The translations under genes were made by a program, and so were the position numbers. Positions 8,590-17,472 of a stretch of DNA of 64,000 nucleotides are shown one piece after another. The DNA is from CAZPXZ01 sp965219495 (GTDB taxonomy: Bacteria; Pseudomonadota; Alphaproteobacteria; Rhodobacterales; CAZPXZ01). Location: positions 1,736,001 to 1,800,000 of the forward strand of contig OZ244777.1 in NCBI GenBank assembly GCA_965219495.1. Direction: 5' to 3'. Position 1 is the first letter of the stretch. Each line of letters begins with the position of its first letter. The notes below the pieces were generated by a model, which was not told the origin of the DNA, did no database searches, and worked only from the letters and a program-made list of their open reading frames with translations.

Positions 8590-9702
8590 CTAGCCGCCGG
8601 AACTCTTCGCTGAGTCTGCCTTGTCAAGGTCGGCAACCCAGAGGCTGTGATGCTCTTTGGCCCAATTGCGGTCCACATCGCCCGTTCCCATGGCGTCAAA
8701 CGCGCCTTCCATGCCGAGCGAACCAATATAGATATGGGCGATGACCACCGCGATGAGCGCGATCGCCACCATCGAGTGCCACAACTGCGCGAATTGCATT
8801 TCCTGCATCGGGGTCACGCCCGTCGGCAGTTCGAACCCGATCATGTTGAGGGCGACGAATGTCTTCTCGAACATGGTCGTCTGGAAGGGGAAGAGAAGCG
8901 CGATCCCCGACATCGAAAGGCTGAGTCCGAGCAAAATGACCGCCCAGAAAACGAGCTTCTGACCGGCATTGAACTTGTGCGCGGGGGGATGCGAGCCCTT
9001 GACCAGAAGCCCGCCGCCTTTCAAGACCCACAAGAAGTCGACCATTCTCGGAAAATTGTGCCGCACCCAGAGCACGAACACCAGCGCCAGGCCAGCCATG
9101 AAGGCGAAGGCCACATAGTTGTGCAGCCACTTTCCGGCCTGGGTGATCATGGCAAATGCCTCGGGGCCGACCAACGGCAGGAGGACATATTTGCCATACA
9201 GGATATTGAGGCCACTCAGTCCCAGGATGATGAAGCTCACGGCAAGGAGCCAGTGGCCGAACCGCTCCAGGTCGGAGAACCTCTGGATGGTGGTGTTGGC
9301 CCTTCCCGATTCAATGCGGATGCGACCCCGCAGGAAATAGAAGATCGCGATCAGCCCAACGGTGACGCCGAGCGCGGATCCACCCCAGTTGGAAAGCGGG
9401 CCGTTCCGAAACGCGCGCCAGTTGTCGCCTTCCGACTGCACGAGCACGGCGGCGCGGCGGTCGGGAATGGAGACCGAGAACTGTCCGCCTTCCCGGATCT
9501 GGCGCCAGAATACGCTGTCGGACTGTTGTCCAAGCGCTCCGCCGGGCACCTGGCCGCCAGGCTGTGTTTCTGTTGCTCCGGCGTTCTGCGCTTCCGCCTG
9601 ACCGGACGGGAGAACGAAACCGCTCAGCGTAGCGGCAAACACCACCGCCGCGACCGCCAGCGCCGGGATGCCAATCAAGATGGGTAGACGCGATTTCGAC
9701 AT
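8590..9702 (-). CDS. Formate dehydrogenase cytochrome b556 (gamma) subunit
   Basis: Membrane di-haem cytochrome b of the FdnI/FdoI family, about 370 residues. It starts with an N-terminal hydrophobic segment (LIGIPALAVAAVVFAATLSG) and a periplasmic stretch. Four hydrophobic helices follow, with candidate haem histidines in ERFGHWLLAVSF, GKWLHNYVAFAFM and LWHSMVAIALIAVVIAHIYIG. The start at 9702 was chosen because AGGA sits about 9 nt upstream. The longer frame to 9849 adds basic, non-family sequence that overlaps the lipoprotein gene. It anchors the periplasmic catalytic and Fe-S subunits and passes electrons to quinone or to the downstream cytochrome c. Confidence 0.88.
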   Translation of the reverse strand: MSKSRLPILIGIPALAVAAVVFAATLSGFVLPSGQAEAQNAGATETQPGGQVPGGALGQQSDSVFWRQIREGGQFSVSIPDRRAAVLVQSEGDNWRAFRNGPLSNWGGSALGVTVGLIAIFYFLRGRIRIESGRANTTIQRFSDLERFGHWLLAVSFIILGLSGLNILYGKYVLLPLVGPEAFAMITQAGKWLHNYVAFAFMAGLALVFVLWVRHNFPRMVDFLWVLKGGGLLVKGSHPPAHKFNAGQKLVFWAVILLGLSLSMSGIALLFPFQTTMFEKTFVALNMIGFELPTGVTPMQEMQFAQLWHSMVAIALIAVVIAHIYIGSLGMEGAFDAMGTGDVDRNWAKEHHSLWVADLDKADSAKSSGG

Positions 9703-9748
9703 GGCAAAATTCCTGCTTAACTGTCTGCACTTGCTCCTGGGAAACAGC

Positions 9749-9973
9749 CTAAAGGCCGAAATTCTGTCGCCGGTGCCGCAGCCGGATCTCGTTGCGCGTG
9801 GCCAAATCGAGATTCTCGTCCACCTCGCCGCCATATACGCCTTTTTCATAATGAAGCGGACGGTTCTGCTCGGATTTACGGCAACCGCCGAGCAGAATGG
9901 CGACTAACAACAAGCTGAGAAGGGCGAACCCGGAAAACGAATGTCTGCAAAAGAGCCGCTCAATTGCGTGCAT
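9749..9973 (-). CDS. Small lipoprotein in the formate dehydrogenase operon
   Basis: 74-residue protein with an N-terminal hydrophobic segment and the lipobox LLGGC near residue 30, so it is probably a lipidated periplasmic protein with a mature part of about 45 residues. The mature part contains YEKGVYGGEVDENL and a basic end RLRHRRQNFGL. A GGAG site lies about 8 nt upstream of the ATG. It lies between the Fe-S and cytochrome b genes, downstream of two hairpins. Placement suggests an accessory subunit of the formate dehydrogenase. No biochemical function is known to me. Confidence 0.65.
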   Translation of the reverse strand: MHAIERLFCRHSFSGFALLSLLLVAILLGGCRKSEQNRPLHYEKGVYGGEVDENLDLATRNEIRLRHRRQNFGL

Positions 9974-9989
9974 GGGCAGACTCCGACGG

Positions 9990-10020
9990 CTGCCGCCTGC
10001 TCAGTGCGAGCAGGCGGCAG
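9990..10020. promoter_or_regulatory. Perfect 13-bp intra-operon hairpin
   Basis: CTGCCGCCTGCTC is followed by a 5-nt loop (AGTGC) and its exact reverse complement. It lies between the Fe-S subunit stop (10080) and the lipoprotein start (9973), with no following T tract on the transcribed minus strand. An mRNA stabiliser, processing site or partial attenuator that lowers downstream expression is more likely than a full terminator. Confidence 0.55.
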
Positions 10021-10037
10021 AGAATAAGGAGAGTGTG

Positions 10038-10061
10038 CGGACGGGGCAGATGTCCCGTCCG
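10038..10061. promoter_or_regulatory. Second intra-operon hairpin
   Basis: An 8-bp GC-only stem (CGGACGGG / CCCGTCCG) with an 8-nt loop, 17 bp from the 9990-10020 hairpin and 18 bp from the Fe-S subunit stop. The pair of hairpins splits the operon into a chaperone/catalytic/Fe-S part and a lipoprotein/cytochrome part. Confidence 0.45.
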
Positions 10062-10079
10062 CCGGTTCCAAACGGACGC

Positions 10080-10688
10080 TTACGTGCCCTTCTGGTTGTA
10101 CGCTGTTCCCCAGCCCCAGGCGCCCGATCCGAATCCGCGGGCGACTACGCGCTCACGGAAAATGTTGGACACCTGGTCGCCGTCGCCAGCGAGCAGAGCC
10201 TTCGTCGAGCACATTTCCGCGCAAAGCGGAAGCTTGCCCTCGGCGAGGCGGTTCGTCCCGTACTTCTGGAACTCCATGTCGGAATGGGCGATCTCCGGTC
10301 CACCGGCGCAGAAGGTGCATTTGTCCATCTTGCCGCGAGAACCGTAGTTGCCTGCCTGCGGGAACTGCGGTGCGCCGAACGGGCACGCGTAGAAGCAGTA
10401 ACCGCAGCCGATGCAGAGATCCTTCGAGTGAAGAACGACACCCTGCTCCGTCTCGTAGATGCAGTCCACCGGGCAAACCGCCATGCACGGCGCATCCGAA
10501 CAATGCATGCATGCCACCGAGATGGAACGTTCTCCGGGGCTGCCGTCATTGATGGTGACGACGCGCCGCCGGTTCACACCCCACGGTACTTCATGCTCGT
10601 TCTTACACGCCGTGACGCAAGCGTTGCATTCGATGCAGCGCTCGGCGTCGCAGAGGAACTTCATCCGTGCCTGATTACCTGTAGCCAT
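10080..10688 (-). CDS. Formate dehydrogenase iron-sulfur (beta) subunit
   Basis: 202-residue ferredoxin-type subunit that carries electrons from the molybdenum subunit to cytochrome b. Four cysteine groups for [4Fe-4S] clusters are visible: CIECNACVTACK, CMHCSDAPCMAVCP, CIGCGYCFYACPFGAP, and CTFCAG with the later LCAEMC. It is shorter than E. coli FdnH (about 294 residues) and has no C-terminal transmembrane helix, so membrane attachment would depend on the cytochrome b subunit. It starts 15 bp after the catalytic subunit stop with a GGGAGGAAC ribosome site. It has no Tat signal of its own and probably travels with the catalytic subunit. Confidence 0.93.
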   Translation of the reverse strand: MATGNQARMKFLCDAERCIECNACVTACKNEHEVPWGVNRRRVVTINDGSPGERSISVACMHCSDAPCMAVCPVDCIYETEQGVVLHSKDLCIGCGYCFYACPFGAPQFPQAGNYGSRGKMDKCTFCAGGPEIAHSDMEFQKYGTNRLAEGKLPLCAEMCSTKALLAGDGDQVSNIFRERVVARGFGSGAWGWGTAYNQKGT

Positions 10689-10703
10689 CGTATTGTTCCT
10701 CCC

Positions 10704-13571
10704 TTACGCCAACTCGATCCGGCAGAGCGTGGATTTGGTTTCCTGCATCTGCGTGACCGAATCGTAGCCGTAGGTCTGCGCCGTGTTCGACGCTTCGCCC
10801 AGTACGTAGGGGTCGGCCCCCTTCGGATACTTGCTCCTCAAGTCCGCACCCATGAAGTGCCCGGCGAAGTGGAAAGGCATGAACGCCACCCCGGCGCCAA
10901 CGCGCGGCGTGACCATGGCCATGACCTTTACGCTTCCGCCTTCCGGACCGTGCACCCAGACCATTGCGCCGTCCCGCACGCCAAGATCGTTGGCGTCGCG
11001 CGGGTTGATTTCGACGAACATGTCCTGCTGCAATTCGGCCAGCCACGGATTCGACCTGGTCTCGTCGCCGCCGCCTTCGTACTCGACCAGCCGTCCGGAA
11101 GTCAGGATCAACGGATAATCCGTGGAGAAATCCTGTTTCTGGATGGAGGCGTAGAGCGTCGGCAGACGATACGCCTTGCGGTCTTCGTAGGTCGGATAGT
11201 CGGCCACGAGATCACGACGGTTGGTGTAGAGCGGTTCGCGGTGAATCGGCACCGGATCCGGGAAGTTCCACACCACGCAGCGCGCCTTCGCGTTGCCGAA
11301 CGGAGCACAACCATGCGCGATCGCAACCCGCTGGATGCCGCCCGAAAGGTCGGTCTTCCAGTTGGTCTTGTCGCCGGCAATGCCTTCGATGGTTGCCAGT
11401 TCGTCCGCGGTCAGGTCGGAATCCCAGCCGAGTTCCTTGAGCATTTTCATGGTGAACTCGGGATACCCGTCCTGGAGCTCGGAGCCAGCGGAGAACGAGC
11501 CCTCGGCGAGCAGATTCTCGCCTTCGCGCTCCACCCCGAACCGGGCGCGGAACGTAAGGCCGCCTTCCGCAACGGGCTTCGACGGATCGTAGAGCACGGG
11601 CGTACCCGGATGCCCCATTTCCGGCGGTCCCCAACTCGGCCACGGCATGCCGTAGTACTCGCCGTCGCACGGCCCGCCCAATGCCAGGAGGGTCGTCCGA
11701 TCGAACGTGTGCTGGTTCTCCATGTGCTTCCGCAACCGCTCCGGAGACTGCCCCGTGTAGCCGATGGTCCACATGCCGCGATTGATCTCGCGGGTAATGT
11801 CCTCGACCAGCGGTTCGTCGCCATTCACGGCAATGTTGCGAAACAGACGGTCGGCAAAACCGAACTTGTTGGCGAAAAGCCCGATGATGGTCTGGTCCGG
11901 CAAACTCTCGAACACCGGGTCCACGATTTTCTCGCGCCACTGGATCGAACGGTTGGACGCCGTTACCGATCCATAGGTCTCGAACTGCGTGGCGGCCGGC
12001 AAGAGATAGGTTCCGTCGGTGCGATCATGCATGACTGCAGTCGCCGTCGGATACGGATCAATCACCACCAGGAGATCCAGCATCTCCATGGCCTTCTTCA
12101 TCTCGGGTCCGCGCGTCTGCGAGTTCGGCGCATGACCCCAGAATACCATGGCCCGGACATTTTCCGGCTGATCAATGTTGGCCTTGTCTTCAAGAACCCC
12201 ATCGATCCACCGGCTGACCGGGATGCCCCGGGTCTCCATCAGCTCCTGGGAGCCGAATTGGTCGAGGAGCCAGTCATAGTCCTCTTCCCAGACCCGCGAC
12301 CAGTGCTTCCAGGCACCGGTTGACGTCCCGTAGTAACCCGGGAGAGTGTGGGAAAGCACGCCAAGATCCGTCGCGCCCTGCACATTGTCGTGTCCGCGGA
12401 AGATGTTGGTTCCACCTCCTTGACGTCCCATGTTGCCAAGGGCCAACTGCAGCACGCAGTATGCCCGCGTGTTGTTGTTGCCGGTGGTGTGCTGGGTACC
12501 GCCCATGCACCAGATCACGGTGCCTGGACGATTGTTCGCGAGGGTTCGCGCAACACGGCGAAGCTGTGACCCCGGCACGCCGGTTACACGTTCCGTTTCC
12601 TCGGGGGTCCAATTGGCGACCTCCGTCCGGATCCGGTCCATGCCCCAAACGCGCTGGCGAATGAACTCCTTGTCTTCCCAACCATTTTCGAAGATGTGCC
12701 AGAGCAAGCCCCAGATCAGCCCGACGTCGGAGCCCGGACGCAGCCGGACATATTCGTCGGCATGCGCCGCGGTCCGCGTGAAGCGGGGATCGCAAACGAT
12801 CAGCGGAGCATTGTTCTGTTCCTTCGCCTTCAGCAGATGCAGCAGCGACACGGGATGCGCCTCCGCCGGATTTCCGCCAATGAGGAAGATCGCCTTCGAG
12901 TTATGGATGTCGTTGTAGGAGTTGGTCATTGCGCCGTAGCCCCAGGTGTTGGCAACGCCCGCGACCGTGGTCGAATGGCAGATGCGCGCCTGGTGATCAA
13001 CGTTGTTGGAGCCCCAGTAGGCGGCGAACTTCCTGAACAGGTATGCCTGCTCGTTGGAATGCTTCGCGGAACCGAGCCAGTAGACGGAGTCCGGGCCGGA
13101 CTGGCCGCGAATTTCCATCATCTTGTCCCCGATTTCGTCGATGGCCTGTGCCCAAGACATTCGGACCCAGTTACCGCCAACCTGCTTCATCGGGTACTTA
13201 AGGCGTCGTTCCCCATGCGCATGTTCGCGCACCGAGGCGCCTTTGGCGCAGTGCGCTCCCAGATTGAACGGGCCGTCCCAGCCAGGTTCCTGCCCGACCC
13301 ACACGCCCTGTTCGACCTCTGCGATCACCGAACATCCGACCGAACAATGGGTGCAGACAGACTTGATCGTATCCGTCCCTCCCATGGTTGCGGCTTCGGC
13401 CCGCGTGATGGTCCCGGCAGATAGAGCGCCAACCGCTGCAAGTCCGCCTGCGGCGAGACCCGAACGAGCAAGGAACGTGCGCCGGTCGACGGCTTGTTCC
13501 GCGACACCCTGGAAAGCCGGTTGCAACCGGGGGCGGCTCGCCGCCCCGTTGCGGGTTTTCCTCAGCATCAT
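10704..13571 (-). CDS. Formate dehydrogenase catalytic (alpha) subunit, Mo/W-bisPGD, cysteine form
   Basis: 955-residue catalytic subunit oxidising formate to CO2 in the periplasm. A twin-arginine signal is at residues 30-60 (DRRTFLARSGLAAGG, cleaved near TRAEA). The [4Fe-4S] ligands are Cys73, Cys76, Cys80 and Cys108. The active-site residue is Cys198 followed by His199 (ARICHSTTVAG), where E. coli FdnG has selenocysteine, so this is a cysteine-type enzyme and no in-frame TGA or SECIS is needed. Further bis-molybdopterin guanine dinucleotide-binding segments include FLIGGNPAEAHPV and VFWGHAPNSQTRG. The start ATG at 13571 has AAGGG upstream. It follows the Tat-target peptide gene and precedes the Fe-S subunit. 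Length matches the FdnG/FdoG class. Confidence 0.94.
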   Translation of the reverse strand: MMLRKTRNGAASRPRLQPAFQGVAEQAVDRRTFLARSGLAAGGLAAVGALSAGTITRAEAATMGGTDTIKSVCTHCSVGCSVIAEVEQGVWVGQEPGWDGPFNLGAHCAKGASVREHAHGERRLKYPMKQVGGNWVRMSWAQAIDEIGDKMMEIRGQSGPDSVYWLGSAKHSNEQAYLFRKFAAYWGSNNVDHQARICHSTTVAGVANTWGYGAMTNSYNDIHNSKAIFLIGGNPAEAHPVSLLHLLKAKEQNNAPLIVCDPRFTRTAAHADEYVRLRPGSDVGLIWGLLWHIFENGWEDKEFIRQRVWGMDRIRTEVANWTPEETERVTGVPGSQLRRVARTLANNRPGTVIWCMGGTQHTTGNNNTRAYCVLQLALGNMGRQGGGTNIFRGHDNVQGATDLGVLSHTLPGYYGTSTGAWKHWSRVWEEDYDWLLDQFGSQELMETRGIPVSRWIDGVLEDKANIDQPENVRAMVFWGHAPNSQTRGPEMKKAMEMLDLLVVIDPYPTATAVMHDRTDGTYLLPAATQFETYGSVTASNRSIQWREKIVDPVFESLPDQTIIGLFANKFGFADRLFRNIAVNGDEPLVEDITREINRGMWTIGYTGQSPERLRKHMENQHTFDRTTLLALGGPCDGEYYGMPWPSWGPPEMGHPGTPVLYDPSKPVAEGGLTFRARFGVEREGENLLAEGSFSAGSELQDGYPEFTMKMLKELGWDSDLTADELATIEGIAGDKTNWKTDLSGGIQRVAIAHGCAPFGNAKARCVVWNFPDPVPIHREPLYTNRRDLVADYPTYEDRKAYRLPTLYASIQKQDFSTDYPLILTSGRLVEYEGGGDETRSNPWLAELQQDMFVEINPRDANDLGVRDGAMVWVHGPEGGSVKVMAMVTPRVGAGVAFMPFHFAGHFMGADLRSKYPKGADPYVLGEASNTAQTYGYDSVTQMQETKSTLCRIELA

Positions 13572-13616
13572 AAATCCCTTTCTAAACTACTACTTCCGTT
13601 CCGTTCCCCTCGGGGA

Positions 13617-13811
13617 TCAGAATCGGCAAGTCTCGTAATAGGTCCGGACGTGATCCGTCTCGACGTATCCCGTCCCTGCCACCGGGATGGCCGCCTGTGT
13701 GGGCGCGGCCACGGACCCGGCTGCCACTGCAGTCGCGGTTCCGGCCGCCGCGACCTTCAAGAAGTCACGCCGGTCCTTGCGCACTGCCTTCGGCTGTTTC
13801 TTGACTTTCAA
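13617..13811 (-). CDS. Small twin-arginine protein of formate dehydrogenase operons
   Basis: 64-residue protein with a Tat motif (KDRRDFLKVAAAG, Arg14-Arg15) followed by a hydrophobic segment and a short tail ending HVRTYYETCRF. Such a short Tat-target protein is commonly encoded just before the formate dehydrogenase catalytic subunit, and it lies there here. It starts with TTG at 13811, supported by a GGAGGG ribosome site 6-7 nt upstream. Its function in the family is not established. Help with maturation or export is inferred from location. Confidence 0.8.
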   Translation of the reverse strand: MKVKKQPKAVRKDRRDFLKVAAAGTATAVAAGSVAAPTQAAIPVAGTGYVETDHVRTYYETCRF

Positions 13812-13893
13812 TTTCTCCCTCCTTTTCTACGAATACCCTTAAGCGCTAGATAGACCTAGCCCGAATCTACACTATTTATCATGTACAGCAGCG

Positions 13894-14523
13894 TCACGCA
13901 ACCATCCGGAAGGCTTCCGATTCAATCTCCACGAAGGTCCGGCCGACGGCTCCGACCGGCGCATAGAAGTCCGCATTGTGCGCCGTCTCCAGATCCGAAA
14001 AAAAGTGCCCTGCCCAAGGGGATATGTGGGTCTCGAAAAATGCTTTCTGGTGCTCGATCCCGAGCGGCGAACCGAAGGATCCCAGAATCAGTCCCTGCAT
14101 GGCCTCGCAGAGCGACGAAATATGGTCTTCGGGCTCCCGGACCGATTCGGCCCGGGTGATGCCCAGGCTGCTGAGCTCGTTCCGAAGCTTGGCGAGCGGC
14201 TTCTCGTGCAGGAACCCCGTCAGATAGTAGCTCCCATACGGAAGGAGTTCCCCGCGGCCAAGCCCCACGAACAACTCATGAAACTCCCGCTTCACTGCAG
14301 CCGCGTCGGCGTTCGCCGCACGCAAGGCCAGCCCGTTCACGGCACGCCCCATTTCCGTCTCGCTGCCCTTGATCTCCGCGACGAGGCGCATTGTTTCGGG
14401 CGCCGGAGGCCGCGCCAGAAGCACCGAGAGGAGACCGTACAGTCCTGCCCGGCTTTTCTCTTCCTCGGGTTCGGATCCGGACAATTCACTTTGGCCAAGA
14501 TCTTTGGGCGCACCGGAATTCAT
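13894..14523 (-). CDS. TorD/DmsD-family maturation chaperone
   Basis: About 209 residues, predicted all-alpha cytoplasmic chaperone that binds Tat signals and assists molybdenum cofactor loading. Recognisable family features are SRAGLYGLLSVLLARPP near the N-terminus, the central REFHELFVGLGRGELLPYGS and the EPEDHISSLCEAM segment. The start at 14523 was chosen over 14538. It is the first gene of the formate dehydrogenase operon and most likely serves the catalytic subunit two genes downstream. The 205-bp region upstream, shared with a divergent gene, should hold the promoter. Confidence 0.85.
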   Translation of the reverse strand: MNSGAPKDLGQSELSGSEPEEEKSRAGLYGLLSVLLARPPAPETMRLVAEIKGSETEMGRAVNGLALRAANADAAAVKREFHELFVGLGRGELLPYGSYYLTGFLHEKPLAKLRNELSSLGITRAESVREPEDHISSLCEAMQGLILGSFGSPLGIEHQKAFFETHISPWAGHFFSDLETAHNADFYAPVGAVGRTFVEIESEAFRMVA

Positions 14524-14728
14524 CGAAAATTCTCCCACGCCAGTGGACGGAACGCAAAAACGCTACCATGCCATGGGGAAAACGGTCAACAATCGCGCCG
14601 GCCAGCGACAGGTTCACCGAAACGCGGCGCACCCGGCCGCCGTTCCGAAACCGTGCTGGATTCCTTGTGCGCCCTGCCTATGATTCACCGAAGCAACCGT
14701 ACATCGCTTGGAACAACGCGCAACCTCC

Positions 14729-15358
14729 ATGACCGCCAAAGTTGATCTCAAGAAAACCTACAAGCCACTGTTCAGCGCCGGACCCGAACCCGCGCTGGTC
14801 GACGTGCCTTCGCTCCCCTACCTGATGGTCGACGGCTGCGGCGTACCCGCCAATGCAGCCTTTCACCAAGCGATCCAAGCGCTCTATTCTGTTGCGTACA
14901 CGATAAAATTTGCCCGGAAACGGGCCGGGCAAGGACCGGACTACGGCGTGACCCCGCTTGAGTCGCTTTGGTGGAGCAGCGATTCCCTGGAGATCTGCAT
15001 GGAATCGAGGCCGGATGCCGTTCGCTGGACGGTGATGATCTTGCAGCCGGATTGCGTGACCCGGGACGACATCGCCTCCGCAGCCGCGGTATCGACCGAG
15101 AAGCGGGAAAAGAAAAAGACGCCGCAAAACCCCTTCCTCGCAGAATTGCGTCTTGAGACTCGCCGGGGATGCCGCGCCGCCCAACTGCTGCATGTCGGAC
15201 CGTATTCCGATCAAGGCCCGAGCGTTCAACGATTGAAGGACTTCATCGACGACAGCGAACTTCGCATCTGCGGCAGGCACCACGAAATCTACCTCAACGA
15301 TCCGAACCGGGTCGCGCCCGCAAAACTGAAGACGATCCTCAGGTTTGCAGTGCACTAA
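14729..15358 (+). CDS. GyrI-like small-molecule-binding domain protein
   Basis: 209-residue cytoplasmic protein resembling the GyrI-like/SOUL-type ligand-binding domain. It begins TAKVDLKKTYKPLFSAG, has the strand PYLMVDGCGVPAN and ends HHEIYLNDPNRVAPAKLKT, all typical of this family. The ATG at 14729 was chosen over 14708 because the family starts at the KVDLKK segment. It is divergent from the formate dehydrogenase operon and followed by a thioredoxin-like gene. Members may sequester or hydrolyse small toxic compounds. The ligand here is unknown. Confidence 0.72.
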   Translation: MTAKVDLKKTYKPLFSAGPEPALVDVPSLPYLMVDGCGVPANAAFHQAIQALYSVAYTIKFARKRAGQGPDYGVTPLESLWWSSDSLEICMESRPDAVRWTVMILQPDCVTRDDIASAAAVSTEKREKKKTPQNPFLAELRLETRRGCRAAQLLHVGPYSDQGPSVQRLKDFIDDSELRICGRHHEIYLNDPNRVAPAKLKTILRFAVH

Positions 15359-15498
15359 TTGCGAGAATTGGCGATCCTGACGGATCGCGGACTTCCGAAT
15401 TCGGGTATATTCTGTTTTCCGCGCGTTCCGACCCGTGAACCACCGAGGAAGCAGTGGCCGAGCGCGAATCGCAACCGCACTATTCGGAGGAATAGACC

Positions 15499-16053
15499 AT
15501 GGCACTCACTTCGACAACCATTTGTGATTTCGGATGGAAGGCGCCTCAGTTTGAACTTCCGGGCGTGGATGGCAGGACCTACGCGCTTGAGGGAATTGCG
15601 GGGCAGAGCGGAACGCTGGTCGTGTTTATCTGCAACCACTGCCCCTATGTGATCGGGGCGGTCGAGCGCATGGTTTCAGACGTGGAAGAACTCATGGATG
15701 CCCGCATTGGCGTTGCGGCGATTTGCTCAAACGACGCGGAAAACTATCCCGAGGATTCTTTCGAGAACATGCGCGCTTTTTCCGACCGGCACGATTTTTC
15801 CTTTCCCTACCTGCATGACGCAAGCCAGGAGGTAGCCAAGGCGTATGGCGCCGTCTGCACGCCGGACTTCTTCGGTTTCGATTCGGATCTTGGCCTTCAG
15901 TTCCGTGGCAGACTTGACGCCGCGGGGCGCGACCCGCGGCCGCCGGGCATGCGGCGCGAGTTGGTCGATGCCATGCTCCGGGTCGCGAAAACCGGCGACG
16001 GGCCCAGCGAACAGACCCCTTCCATGGGCTGCTCAATCAAGTGGAAGGATTGA
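15499..16053 (+). CDS. Thioredoxin-fold protein (AhpC/TSA-like)
   Basis: 184-residue thioredoxin-superfamily protein. It shows the PxF entry to the fold (WKAPQFELPGVDGRTY) and the strand LVVFICNHCPYVIGAVERM, where CNHCP takes the place of the CxxC redox motif. The later AYGAVCTPDFFGFD carries the cis-Pro region. This is the known small family of bacterial thioredoxin-like proteins with a CNHCPY active site. A GGAGG site lies 9 nt before the ATG. It is convergent with mazG, 16 bp away. A role in thiol redox control or peroxide response is probable, with the partner unknown. Confidence 0.85.
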   Translation: MALTSTTICDFGWKAPQFELPGVDGRTYALEGIAGQSGTLVVFICNHCPYVIGAVERMVSDVEELMDARIGVAAICSNDAENYPEDSFENMRAFSDRHDFSFPYLHDASQEVAKAYGAVCTPDFFGFDSDLGLQFRGRLDAAGRDPRPPGMRRELVDAMLRVAKTGDGPSEQTPSMGCSIKWKD

Positions 16054-16069
16054 GAAACCCTCGCTCGTC

Positions 16070-16849
16070 TCATTCAAGCGCAGTCTTTGCATCGCTCCAG
16101 AACTGTTCCATCTCCCGAAGGCTTGCCTCAGCTGGAGACCGGCCTTGGGTGCCAAGCCGGCGCTCTACTTCACGGAATCGCCGCTCAAATTTTTCATTGG
16201 CCCTTCGAAGCGCGGAATCGGGGTCCAGTCGCAGGTGCCGGGCCAGGTTGACCAAAGCAAACATCAAGTCGCCAAATTCCTCGAACTGCCGGTTCCTGTC
16301 TCCTGTCTGCCGCAACTCTTCCAACTCTTCCTTGATCTTTTGGATTACGCCGTCGCGGTCAGACCAATCGAAGCCAACTCTCGCGGCGCGATGCCCCAAA
16401 GTGACGGCGCGCGCGAGCGGGGCGCTCTTACCGGCGGCGCCGTCGAGCGCACTGCGGGAAACTCCTTCCGTTTCCCGATCTTTCTGACGTTCCCAGTCCA
16501 CAACATCGAAACTTCCATCGTTTTCCTCGCCCGCAAAAACATGCGGATGCCGGCGGATCATCTTGGAAGTGATCGAGTCAACCACATCCTCGAAGGTGAA
16601 TTTGCCCGCTTCCTCCGCCATTCGAGCGTGGTAGGCGACCTGCAACAGCAGGTCACCCAATTCGCATCGAAGCGCTTCGAAGTCTTCGCGGTGAATCGCA
16701 TCCGCGACTTCGTAAGCTTCCTCAATGGTGTAGGGAGCGATGGAGGCGAAATCCTGCCGGATATCCCACGGGCAACCGGAATCGGGATCGCGGAGCTGCC
16801 GCATGACCTCCAGCAAGCGCTCTATCCCTCCGGGCGCAAACTCCGACAT
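16070..16849 (-). CDS. mazG: Nucleoside triphosphate pyrophosphohydrolase MazG
   Basis: 259 residues, the normal length for the two-domain MazG, which cleaves (d)NTPs to the monophosphate and pyrophosphate. The first domain has the hallmark CPWDIRQDF, then YTIEEAYEVADAI and ELGDLLLQVAYHARMAEE, with the metal-binding E-x-x-E and E-x-x-D residues. The second domain has KIKEELEELRQ and FGDLMFALVNLARH. It lies 31 bp downstream of ppa, so the pyrophosphate producer and the pyrophosphatase are probably co-transcribed. Confidence 0.93.
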   Translation of the reverse strand: MSEFAPGGIERLLEVMRQLRDPDSGCPWDIRQDFASIAPYTIEEAYEVADAIHREDFEALRCELGDLLLQVAYHARMAEEAGKFTFEDVVDSITSKMIRRHPHVFAGEENDGSFDVVDWERQKDRETEGVSRSALDGAAGKSAPLARAVTLGHRAARVGFDWSDRDGVIQKIKEELEELRQTGDRNRQFEEFGDLMFALVNLARHLRLDPDSALRRANEKFERRFREVERRLGTQGRSPAEASLREMEQFWSDAKTALE

Positions 16850-16880
16850 TTGCCTGTCCCGAGCACCCCGGCCGATGCCG

Positions 16881-17417
16881 CTATCCGGATGCCGCTTCTA
16901 AGGAGCGGACCAGGATGGCCTCGGCTTCCTTGCGGTCTCCCCATCCTGTGACTTTCACCCATTTTCCTTCTTCGAGATCCTTGTACCGTTCGAAGAAATG
17001 CCGGATGCGATCCCGTTCAATTTCCGGCAAATCTCCAATCTCAACGATGTTTGACTGGAATGGGTCTACTTTGGCTACGGGAACGGCAACGATCTTGTCA
17101 TCAATTCCCGACTCGTCCTCCATGTTGAGGACGCCGATCGGCCGGCAGGCTATGACTGCGCCCGGCAGTAGCGTCACATCCGTGCGAACCAGGACATCCG
17201 TCGGATCTCCGTCATCGTGGAGCGTGTTGGGTACGAACCCGTAGTTGCAAGGATAGAACATCGACGTGTTGACGATCCGATCGACCTTCACTGCCCCCGA
17301 GTCCTTGTCAATCTCGTACTTGACCGGAGATCCACCCCCGGCGCCCCCGGGTATTTCGATCACCACGTTGATGTCGAAGGGTGGATTCTCTCCGGGCGGG
17401 ATCCTGCTGATATCCAT
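16881..17417 (-). CDS. ppa: Inorganic pyrophosphatase
   Basis: 178-residue family I soluble pyrophosphatase, hydrolysing pyrophosphate to drive biosynthesis. The family signature DDGDPTDVLV with its metal-binding aspartates is present, together with VKYEIDKDSG and the C-terminal RYKDLEEGKWVKV. The N-terminus (DISRIPPGENPPFDINVVIE) is of the alphaproteobacterial type. A perfect AAGGAGG lies 7 nt upstream of the ATG. mazG follows on the same strand. Confidence 0.95.
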   Translation of the reverse strand: MDISRIPPGENPPFDINVVIEIPGGAGGGSPVKYEIDKDSGAVKVDRIVNTSMFYPCNYGFVPNTLHDDGDPTDVLVRTDVTLLPGAVIACRPIGVLNMEDESGIDDKIVAVPVAKVDPFQSNIVEIGDLPEIERDRIRHFFERYKDLEEGKWVKVTGWGDRKEAEAILVRSLEAASG

Positions 17418-17472
17418 TCAATTCCTCCTTGAAAACCGCAAACTCGCAATCCTGCATTGCCGGAATTGCCGG

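Noticed and set aside
9897..12323. 808-residue open frame on the plus strand across the formate dehydrogenase genes
   Set aside because: It is antisense to the catalytic and Fe-S subunits, whose motifs are clear. High GC makes long antisense frames common, and its composition is Arg/His-rich without family features.
13000..13020. Selenocysteine in the formate dehydrogenase active site
   Set aside because: The position is an ordinary cysteine codon (Cys198), no in-frame TGA exists and no SECIS is needed.
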